From Desulfoplanes sp. (GTDB taxonomy: Bacteria; Desulfobacterota; Desulfovibrionia; Desulfovibrionales; Desulfomicrobiaceae), in assembly GCA_028708105.1 (NCBI GenBank), contig JAQVZR010000172.1, positions 1-5,232 of the forward strand: a DNA stretch of 5,232 nt, read 5' to 3'. Below, piece by piece: positions 1-5,232 of the stretch (position 1 is the first letter of the stretch; each line of letters opens with the position of its first letter). A program made the translations under genes and the position numbers. The notes beneath the pieces were generated by a model, which did no database searches, was not told where the DNA came from, and saw nothing but the letters and a program-made list of their open reading frames with translations.

Positions 1-1
1 C

Positions 2-424
2 CGCAAAAATTACGGGACCATTGATTTCATCTACGGGGCCAGAACTCCGGGCATGTTATTATACAAGGACGAGCTTAAAGCCTGGCAGGAGCGTGATGAC
101 GTGCGCTGTCACATCACCATCGACCGCGAGGCCGAGGGTTGGGACGGTCTGGTGGGATTTGTACCCACGGTGACCGAACAGGCAGAGCCCAAGCCGGATA
201 ATGCCATCGCTCTCATCTGCGGACCGCCGATCATGATCAAGTATACCCAGCCGGTGTTCGACAAGATGGGCTGGCAGGGGGATCAGATTTTCATGAGCCT
301 GGAAAACCGCATGAAATGCGGCATCGGCATCTGCGGGCGGTGCAATGTGGGGCCGTATTATGTGTGTAAGGACGGGCCGGTTTTTTCCAAGACACAATTG
401 GCTGCATTGCCTCAGGATTATTGA
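2..424 (+). CDS. FAD/NAD(P)-binding oxidoreductase subunit with C-terminal [2Fe-2S] motif, C-terminal part (AsrB / hydrogenase-gamma / FlxA-like)
   Basis: The reading frame is open from base 2 and ends in TGA at 422-424, giving the last 140 residues; the 5' part lies outside the window. The ATG at 53 is unlikely to be the true start, because the conserved YGART stretch (visible residues 11-15) lies before it. The visible part looks like the end of a ferredoxin-NADP reductase-like nucleotide-binding domain, with the CGPPIM motif at residues 73-78. A cysteine cluster follows (C106, C111, C114, C122; pattern CGIGICGRC, then C eight residues later), typical of the [2Fe-2S] site in the dihydroorotate dehydrogenase electron-transfer subunit family. 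The YKDEL stretch after YGAR resembles the sulfite reductase/hydrogenase gamma branch. Such cytoplasmic subunits pass electrons between NAD(P)H, FAD and an Fe-S partner such as a sulfite reductase, hydrogenase or heterodisulfide reductase. Which partner applies cannot be told here. Family confidence is good; exact subtype is open. Confidence 0.85.
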   Translation, partial: RKNYGTIDFIYGARTPGMLLYKDELKAWQERDDVRCHITIDREAEGWDGLVGFVPTVTEQAEPKPDNAIALICGPPIMIKYTQPVFDKMGWQGDQIFMSLENRMKCGIGICGRCNVGPYYVCKDGPVFSKTQLAALPQDY

Positions 425-450
425 CACGAAGAATATCTGACAATCCATCA

Positions 451-497
451 CAACCCAAAAGCCCCCGGCATGTACTCTGCCGGGGGCTTTTGGGTTG
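451..497. terminator. Bidirectional intrinsic terminator between convergent genes
   Basis: A perfect 20-bp inverted repeat (arms 451-470 and 478-497) encloses a 7-base loop. The core is a 10-bp G+C-rich stem (GCCCCCGGCA and its complement) flanked by AAAA on the left and TTTT on the right, so transcripts of either strand would form a GC hairpin followed by a short U run. It lies 26 bases after the stop of the + strand redox gene and 62 bases after the stop of the - strand permease gene, the place expected for a shared terminator. The U run is only four bases and is itself within the longer stem, so efficiency is uncertain. Confidence 0.85.
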
Positions 498-559
498 CAT
501 CGATAAAACCAGCATCTGAAAAAATGAACCTACTCTGAAGCTGGGTAGATAAAAACGCT

Positions 560-1777
560 TTACTCGTATCTCATTGCGTCTATCGCGTTGAGCATCGAGG
601 CCTTTTTGGCCGGGTAATAGCCGAAAAAGATCCCGACAATGGCGGTAAACCCGACACTGAGGAGCATGGTGAAGGGCTCGAAAATCACCTGAGTGTCCAT
701 GGCCGCACCTAATCCCAAGGCTATGCCCACACCGGCGAGAATACCGATGACTCCCCCCGAAAGGCTGAGGATGACCGCTTCAATAAGGAATTGTACAAGG
801 ATATCAGAACTCCGGGCACCAATGGCGATGAGGATACCAATCTCACGGGTTCTTTCGGTGACGGAAACCAGCATGATATTCATCACCCCAATCCCACCGA
901 CCAGCAGAGAAACTCCGGCAACAGCACTGAGAAGGAGGGTCAGGGTGGTGGTCACCTGGGTGGCGGTGCTGACGATTTCGGTCTGGTTGCGAATTTCAAA
1001 ATCATCCTCATCATCAGCACCAAGGCCATGGGTTGAACGAAGGATGGCAGCAATTTCATCCTGGGCCTGATCTATGGCTGACTTGGAAACCGCGCTGGCC
1101 ATGATATCATGAACGGTTTCACCGTCACCCATGCGGTAAAGGGCGGTTGTGGACGGAACAAAGATGAGATCATCCTGGTCATTGCCCATGGCCGATTGTC
1201 CCTTTTCCGCAAGAACACCGATAACGTCAAAGGGGATCGCTCCGATACGGATACGTGTCCCCACGGGATTGAGTCCGGGGAAAAGCTCATCCACAACCGT
1301 TTGCCCCAGGACCGCGACCTTGGCTTTTACCTTCATGTCTCTGGGTGTGAAAAAAGCACCCTGAGCAATTTCATAGTTGCGTATCATGGGATAGGTAATG
1401 TCCACCCCTTCGATGGAGGTGTTCCAATTGGCATTGCCGGCAATAACCTGACCCGACACCCGGATAAGGGGGGATACATGGAGCACCTTCCGGGCGAGCC
1501 TGGAAATAGCGGTAACATCTTCCATGGTCAGACAACTCCGGGTACCGGCCCCTCCCCTGACACCATGGGTCTGGGTGCTGCCCGGTTTCACCATGATCAG
1601 GTTGGTACCAAGGGTAGAGATTTTCTCCTCGATATCCGCCTGAGATCCTTTGCCAAGTGCTATCAGGGAAATCACCGACGCCAGTCCGATAATAATTCCC
1701 AGCATGGTGAGCAGGCTTCTCATGCGGTTTCGGAGGATGTTTCTCAATGCAAGGATAATGAATTGTCTGAATTTCAT
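560..1777 (-). CDS. MacB-type ABC transporter permease (FtsX-like, with MacB periplasmic domain)
   Basis: Inner-membrane subunit of the efflux pump, 405 residues. The N-terminus (residues 12-42, with LRNILRNRMRSLLTMLG then a hydrophobic run) is the classic MacB first helix. A large periplasmic domain follows (about 45-272), with TLGTNLIMVKPG at 55-66 and an acidic DDEDDFEIRN stretch at 255-264. Three C-terminal helices follow (about 277-305, 326-357 and 369-388). VGGIGVMNIMLVSVTERTREIG (293-314) and the end GYYPAKKASMLNAIDAMRYE are family signatures. Residue 316 is Leu, where MacB/FtsX proteins usually carry a basic residue. The start ATG overlaps the stop of the ATPase gene (ATGA, 1774-1777), and no Shine-Dalgarno sequence is visible before it, which fits translational coupling. 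It lacks an ATPase domain, so it must pair with the adjacent ATPase, as in split MacB or LolCE systems. A lipoprotein-releasing LolC/E role is less likely because adaptor and channel genes sit in the same operon. Confidence 0.93.
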   Translation of the reverse strand: MKFRQFIILALRNILRNRMRSLLTMLGIIIGLASVISLIALGKGSQADIEEKISTLGTNLIMVKPGSTQTHGVRGGAGTRSCLTMEDVTAISRLARKVLHVSPLIRVSGQVIAGNANWNTSIEGVDITYPMIRNYEIAQGAFFTPRDMKVKAKVAVLGQTVVDELFPGLNPVGTRIRIGAIPFDVIGVLAEKGQSAMGNDQDDLIFVPSTTALYRMGDGETVHDIMASAVSKSAIDQAQDEIAAILRSTHGLGADDEDDFEIRNQTEIVSTATQVTTTLTLLLSAVAGVSLLVGGIGVMNIMLVSVTERTREIGILIAIGARSSDILVQFLIEAVILSLSGGVIGILAGVGIALGLGAAMDTQVIFEPFTMLLSVGFTAIVGIFFGYYPAKKASMLNAIDAMRYE

Positions 1778-2523
1778 AGGGGTGATTGTGGGTTACCGGG
1801 TATTGGTACGGTTTGTTTCTGTTGTGCAAAGCGTCGTAGGGAAACTTGGTAATTGTTTATGATACGGCCGTCTCTCATCTCAACCACATGTTTTGTATGC
1901 TCGGCAACATTCATTTCATGGGTGACCAGAACAATGGTGATGCCGTCATCATTGAGCTGCTGAAACAGGGCAAGGATCTCTTCCGTCGTCCGACTGTCCA
2001 GGTTGCCGGTGGGTTCATCTGCCAGAATGATGGCGGGGTCTGTCACCAGCGCCCGGGCAATGGCCACCCGCTGCTGCTGGCCCCCTGAGAGCTGGTTGGG
2101 TTCGTGGTGCATCCTTTCTTTTAGACCGACCATCTCAAGGGCCTTTTCAGCCTTTTCTCTCGGATGCGCTATCCGATGGTCCCTTCTGTACATGAGAGGC
2201 AGCAGGACATTTTCCAGGGCAGTTGTTCTGGAAAGCAGGTTAAACCCCTGGAACACAAATCCGATCCTCTGGTTCCGGATGTCGGCCAATGCATTTTTGT
2301 TGAGTTGATTCACCGGCACCCCCTCCAGAAGATATTCTCCCTGATCGGGCGTATCCAGGCAGCCGAGGATGTTCATAAGGGTTGACTTCCCCGATCCTGA
2401 GGTTCCGATAATTGCCAGAAAGTCCTTTTGAGGGACGTCGAGGGTAATACCGTCCAGGGCTCTGACGGTTTCGCCTCCCAGATGAAATATTTTTGTGATA
2501 TCTTTAAGTTGAATGATTTTCAT
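1774..2523 (-). CDS. MacB/LolD-type ABC transporter ATP-binding protein
   Basis: Cytoplasmic ATPase of the efflux pump, 249 residues. All nucleotide-binding motifs are intact: Walker [10 protein letters not shown] (40-48), Q-loop Gln 92 in FVFQGFNLL, signature LSGGQQQR (145-152), Walker B IILADEP (165-171) with catalytic Glu 170, D-loop GNLDS (173-177) and H-loop His 202 in VTHE. This is the pattern of the MacB/LolD/FtsE class, whose members drive a mechanical movement of the permease by ATP-dependent dimerisation. The first 220 or so residues match a standard domain length. About 25 further residues (from roughly 225) form a polar, Gln/Pro-containing tail. The gene starts 24 bases after the adaptor stop, with a weak GGA (2531-2533) seven bases before ATG, and its stop overlaps the permease start by four bases. 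In E. coli MacB the equivalent domain is fused to the permease in this same order; here they are separate. The substrate is unknown. Confidence 0.95.
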   Translation of the reverse strand: MKIIQLKDITKIFHLGGETVRALDGITLDVPQKDFLAIIGTSGSGKSTLMNILGCLDTPDQGEYLLEGVPVNQLNKNALADIRNQRIGFVFQGFNLLSRTTALENVLLPLMYRRDHRIAHPREKAEKALEMVGLKERMHHEPNQLSGGQQQRVAIARALVTDPAIILADEPTGNLDSRTTEEILALFQQLNDDGITIVLVTHEMNVAEHTKHVVEMRDGRIINNYQVSLRRFAQQKQTVPIPGNPQSPL

Positions 2524-2547
2524 GTCTCAGTCCAAGAAGTTCAAAGG

Positions 2548-3759
2548 TTACCTTGCCGGCCCACCACCGCCTCCGGGAGGAGCACCATGGGGAGGGCCGC
2601 CTACGGAGGACATGGGAAAAATTTTAGACAAGATCCCTTGGGAATGTTCTTTTTTCTCAATATTCCTGCCGATAATCACAGGAGTCCCCACAGCCAGGTC
2701 GGAATTTTTTATGACCGTGGCCGTACGGCTCGTCATGCCGGTGAGAACCGGAATGCGTCTGGGAGTTCTGCCGTCAAGAATATAGATACCGGGCTCATCC
2801 ATAGTGTCCTGATCATCAGGTTTGAAGCTCAACGCGGCATTGGGCACCATCAGTTCATTCGTCGCTGTTTCCACCACAAAATCCGCAGTGGCGGTCATCC
2901 CCGGCAGAAGTTTACCCGCCTTGTTCGGCGCATCCACAACCACGGTATAGGTGACCACATTGGAAATTTCTGTGGGATTCATCTGAATCTGCGTCACTGT
3001 TCCTGTAAAGGTATCGTCGGGATAGGATTGAACAGTAAATCGTACCGGCTGGTCGGTTTTGACCATTCCGATATCGCTTTCATCCACGCTGGCCTCGATT
3101 TCCATGTTCGACAGGTTGTTTGCAATGATAAACAGCGTTGGCGTACTTAAACTGGCAGCCACTGTCTGTCCCTCTTCGATATTCCGTTCAAGGATGACAC
3201 CGTTTATGGGAGATTTGATCCGGGCATTGCTCAGGTTGGTCTTGGCGCTGATCACAGCCGCTTCTGCCGAAAGCAGATCTGCCTTTGCAGTTTCCCGGGC
3301 CGTTTCATAGGACAGAATTTCCTGGGATGAGAGATGCCCCTGCTCGTACAAGGGGGTATTTCTTTCATACTCGGCCACGGCCTGTTTGTAGAGGGCCCGG
3401 GTACGGATAACCGAGGCCCTGGCCATATCCACGGCGGCTTTGAACAAATCAAGGTCGAGTTCCGCAAGGATCTGACCCTTTGTTACCCGGTCGTTATAGT
3501 CCACCAATACCTTTTTGATGGTGCCGGAAACCTGGGTTCCCACCTCGACGGTTCCCACTGCAGAAAGGGTTCCGGTACAGGAAATTGTATTTTCCATGCT
3601 TCCCCTTTTGATTTTTTCCATCTTGAATTGCGTGGGAGCCGGCTGGTCGGACTGTGAGGTTTCTACCCAGAATCTCCGGGCATGAAGGACGATGAAAAGA
3701 AGTCCTCCGATCATGAGCAGGATTTTTACCAGTTTCATACCGATGTTTAGCACATTCAT
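2548..3759 (-). CDS. MacA-type periplasmic adaptor (membrane fusion protein, HlyD/RND-MFP family)
   Basis: Periplasmic subunit, 403 residues, that would link the MacB-like motor to the TolC-like channel. The N-terminus has one hydrophobic segment (about 9-26) that probably anchors it in the inner membrane; no lipobox cysteine is seen. Domains follow MacA order: first half of the lipoyl domain (69-102, GTQVSGTIKKVLV...VTKGQILAELD), a helical hairpin rich in Ala, Glu and Lys (about 103-180), second lipoyl half (181-215, with IKSPINGVIL), a beta-barrel (about 217-295) and a membrane-proximal domain (about 296-367). The hairpin length is typical for docking on a TolC tip. The last 16 or so residues (387-403) are almost only Gly, Pro, Ala and His, an appendage not found in E. 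coli MacA as I recall it. The start ATG overlaps the channel stop (ATGA, 3756-3759) and has a good GGGAG at 3770-3774, ten bases away, favouring this start over Met 8, which has none. Confidence 0.93.
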   Translation of the reverse strand: MNVLNIGMKLVKILLMIGGLLFIVLHARRFWVETSQSDQPAPTQFKMEKIKRGSMENTISCTGTLSAVGTVEVGTQVSGTIKKVLVDYNDRVTKGQILAELDLDLFKAAVDMARASVIRTRALYKQAVAEYERNTPLYEQGHLSSQEILSYETARETAKADLLSAEAAVISAKTNLSNARIKSPINGVILERNIEEGQTVAASLSTPTLFIIANNLSNMEIEASVDESDIGMVKTDQPVRFTVQSYPDDTFTGTVTQIQMNPTEISNVVTYTVVVDAPNKAGKLLPGMTATADFVVETATNELMVPNAALSFKPDDQDTMDEPGIYILDGRTPRRIPVLTGMTSRTATVIKNSDLAVGTPVIIGRNIEKKEHSQGILSKIFPMSSVGGPPHGAPPGGGGGPAR

Positions 3760-5186
3760 GACAATTTCTCTCCCACCTGATGCAAGAGAAGGTGGGATAA
3801 TCCCAAATCTCCTCTATAAAAAAATATGGATACGATTTTTAGCAGTTGATTTATCTGTGCTTCAATGAGGTTGTTGTCGGCTTCCACCAGATCCGACCGC
3901 ATCTGGATCAATTCTGTCAGGCCGGATTTCCCGACTCTGTAGCGTTGTTTTGCGGATTCAAGGGCTTTTTCTGCATAAAGACGTCGTGTTTTGGTCGCGT
4001 TGATGGTTTCGCAGGCACTTTTATAATCAGCCACCGCCTCACCAAGTTCCAGCCTGATCTGCTCTTTGAGTTTTTCCAGAAAGAGTACGGCGGTCTGTTT
4101 GTCTATCCGGGCTTGTTCCGTACGGGTTCGCGTCAGGTGTTTATCAAAAAGGGGCACAGAAACAGTGACTCCCACATAGGAATTCAGGTTTCCCCCACCA
4201 GAGCCCATCCCCGAATCTTTCTCATGCTGGTAGGCATAGTAATCTGCCACTCCGGCGTTCAGGTCGACCGAAGGATACTTGCCTGATTGTGCTTCCCGTA
4301 TTCCGGCTTGTTTTGCTGCAATGTTTTTTTCAAGGGCAAGAAGATCGGGCCGGGTTGTCAATGCTATTCGTATCAGGCTGTTATTGTTTATTTCTCCTGC
4401 AACAGCCGCAATGTCTATTGCAGGCATTTGTATCCCGGCCCTGTTGAAATCCTCTGTGCCCATAAGGTTGGCCAGCTCAAGCCAACCCTTTTTGAGGGTA
4501 TTTCGGGCTGTAATGAGCTCGGACGTTGCATCAGCCGTTTCAGCACGCTGCTGATAAAGGTCTGTAACCGGGATTTTTCCAGCGTCATAAAAGGCTTTGA
4601 TCTGTTTTTCCTTTTGCCTGTTGTAGACCAGATTTTGAGTGGCAATATCAATGGCCTTGGATTGCTTGACAACATTGAGATAGGCACTCGCCGTATCAAA
4701 AATAACCTGCTGTTCCTGCCGAAGTGCCGTATAGGCCGAGGAGGACAATTCCTGACGAGCGCTTTCCAAAGATGCCTCGTCCGCAAATCCTTTAAAGAGG
4801 TTGAGGCTGATTGCCACGCCGACATTTGAACTATACGCGTCACGCTCTGCACGGGAGTCCCCGTAGTTGCTCGTTACACGATTATCGAGGGTGCCGGTAA
4901 CCTGGGGCAGGTAATCATTTTTTTCTTTTTCCATGCTCAGGCTTGAGTAACGGACACTCTTGTGTGCCGCTTTCAGATCCTGGCTGTGTTCAACGGCCAG
5001 TTGAACAGCCTGGGCCATGCCTAACTCTCCTGATTCCAAGGCCATGGCCACTCCAGGGAACGCCCCGTAGATGAGCAGGCCGATGAACCCCAAAAGAACA
5101 CTTTTAGGGAAGAGCACCCTTTGGCAGAAAGTCGATATCTGCCGGGCGTATGTCACCTTGATCGAACATGTGGTCGTATATCTCAT
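3756..5186 (-). CDS. TolC-family outer membrane efflux channel
   Basis: Outer-membrane channel of the tripartite pump, 476 residues and first gene of the operon. A hydrophobic segment (about 29-46) ending in the Ala-Met-Ala site at 47-49 reads as a signal peptide, giving a mature protein from about Leu 50. The mature part shows the duplicated OEP architecture. Each half has a long helical region, with related stretches YDAGKIPVTDLYQQRAE (200-216) and YRVGKSGLTELIQMRSDLVEA (about 416-436). Beta-strand segments are GVAISLNLFKGF (123-134) and YVGVTVSVPLFDKH (337-350), the second a hallmark of the family. There is no cysteine at the signal-peptide junction, so it is probably not a lipoprotein. 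The n-region of the signal would be unusually long (about 28 residues), so the start may be wrong. The ATG at 5186 is the most upstream possible (in-frame TGA just before it), with only a weak GAG 11 bases away. GTG codons at residues 11 and 24 are alternatives; residue 24 would give a usual signal length but has no clear Shine-Dalgarno sequence. Confidence 0.93.
   Translation of the reverse strand: MRYTTTCSIKVTYARQISTFCQRVLFPKSVLLGFIGLLIYGAFPGVAMALESGELGMAQAVQLAVEHSQDLKAAHKSVRYSSLSMEKEKNDYLPQVTGTLDNRVTSNYGDSRAERDAYSSNVGVAISLNLFKGFADEASLESARQELSSSAYTALRQEQQVIFDTASAYLNVVKQSKAIDIATQNLVYNRQKEKQIKAFYDAGKIPVTDLYQQRAETADATSELITARNTLKKGWLELANLMGTEDFNRAGIQMPAIDIAAVAGEINNNSLIRIALTTRPDLLALEKNIAAKQAGIREAQSGKYPSVDLNAGVADYYAYQHEKDSGMGSGGGNLNSYVGVTVSVPLFDKHLTRTRTEQARIDKQTAVLFLEKLKEQIRLELGEAVADYKSACETINATKTRRLYAEKALESAKQRYRVGKSGLTELIQMRSDLVEADNNLIEAQINQLLKIVSIFFYRGDLGLSHLLLHQVGEKLS
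3770..3774 (-). promoter_or_regulatory. Ribosome binding site of the adaptor gene
   Basis: GGGAG on the - strand, ten bases before the adaptor ATG and inside the last codons of the channel gene. It is the clearest Shine-Dalgarno match in the operon and fixes the adaptor start at 3759. The adaptor can therefore be initiated directly as well as by coupling through the ATGA overlap. Confidence 0.7.
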
Positions 5187-5212
5187 AACAGGTATTTCTC
5201 ATTTAAAGTCAA
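5185..5212 (-). promoter_or_regulatory. Possible sigma-70-like promoter of the efflux operon
   Basis: On the - strand, TTGACT (5207-5212) matches five of six bases of the -35 consensus. TGTTAT (5185-5190), 16 bases further, matches four of six of the -10 consensus. If used, transcription would begin after the annotated ATG of the channel gene, which would require an internal start such as the GTG at 5115-5117. The -10 match is weak and the true promoter may lie beyond the window edge, so this is tentative. Confidence 0.25.
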
Positions 5213-5227
5213 CAGGTTAAAACAGAT
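5187..5227. repeat. Three short direct repeats AACAGRT upstream of the efflux operon
   Basis: Read on the + strand, AACAGGT occurs at 5187-5193 and 5211-5217, and the close variant AACAGAT at 5221-5227. The last two are ten bases apart, one helical turn. The first two flank the space between the TTGACT hexamer and the channel start. Such placement could be an operator for a regulator encoded outside the window, but the repeats are short and there is no independent support. Confidence 0.35.
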
Positions 5228-5232
5228 CGGAA

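Noticed and set aside
59..451. - strand open frame of 130 codons opposite the redox gene.
   Set aside because: The + strand frame carries the conserved CGPPIM and cysteine motifs; the antisense frame shows none and runs into the terminator hairpin.
1109..1852. Long + strand open frame of 247 codons opposite the permease gene.
   Set aside because: It is antisense to a gene with clear MacB signatures, has no recognisable domain, and other + strand frames overlap it in the same way. It is a shadow of the real gene.
2551..2610. G/C-rich low-complexity stretch that might be a structured or regulatory element.
   Set aside because: It is explained by the Gly/Pro codons of the adaptor tail, and no long perfect inverted repeat was found in it.
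2428..3150. Long + strand open frame of 240 codons across the ATPase start and adaptor gene.
   Set aside because: It is opposite two well-supported genes, crosses their junction, and its product is of low complexity without a family pattern.
40..3684. CAGAACTCCGGGCA occurs at 40-53 and 805-818, and a variant with one extra T at 3669-3683.
   Set aside because: All copies lie in real coding sequence of unrelated proteins, with no flanking similarity or regular spacing. In two of them the - strand simply encodes Ala-Arg as GCC CGG. A 14-base match in 5 kb is mildly unlikely but is best read as coincidence.
1..5232. CRISPR arrays, tRNA or rRNA genes, insertion sequences, attachment sites.
   Set aside because: None was seen: no regularly spaced repeats, no transposase-like frame with terminal repeats, no cloverleaf or rRNA-like segment. 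Coding sequence fills nearly the whole window.

Overview
The window holds the 3' end of one redox gene on the + strand and, converging on it from the right, a complete four-gene operon on the - strand. The operon encodes a tripartite ABC-type efflux pump of the MacA-MacB-TolC kind. All gene calls rest on motifs read by eye. The organism is probably a Gram-negative anaerobe, because the operon encodes an outer-membrane channel and a periplasmic adaptor, and the neighbouring gene belongs to the flavin/[2Fe-2S] electron-transfer subunits common in anaerobes. A sulfate-reducing or related Desulfobacterota-type bacterium would fit, but this is inference. Base composition looks moderate (about half G+C by eye) and I saw no compositional break.

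Layout. 2-424 (+): C-terminal 140 residues of an NAD(P)H/FAD oxidoreductase subunit with four clustered cysteines, resembling the hydrogenase/sulfur reductase gamma, AsrB and FlxA proteins. 425-559: short convergent intergenic region with a perfect 20-bp inverted repeat (451-497), read as a terminator for both strands. 560-1777 (-): MacB-type permease. 1774-2523 (-): MacB/LolD-type ATPase. 2548-3759 (-): MacA-type periplasmic adaptor. 3756-5186 (-): TolC-family outer-membrane channel, first gene of the operon. 5187-5232: leader of the operon, cut by the window edge, with a TTGACT hexamer and three AACAGRT direct repeats.

Transcription of the operon runs from the right edge leftwards: channel, adaptor, ATPase, permease. 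Junctions are tight (4-bp ATGA overlap, 24-bp gap, 4-bp ATGA overlap), which suggests a single transcript and coupled translation. The ATPase and permease would form the inner-membrane motor. The adaptor would bridge it to the channel, and cargo would be taken up from the periplasm or outer leaflet and expelled across the outer membrane. Nothing here identifies the cargo, and no regulator gene lies inside the window.

I found no previously undescribed system. The most useful second looks are the Gly/Pro-rich tail of the adaptor, the uncertain start of the channel gene with repeats just upstream, and the split arrangement of MacB.
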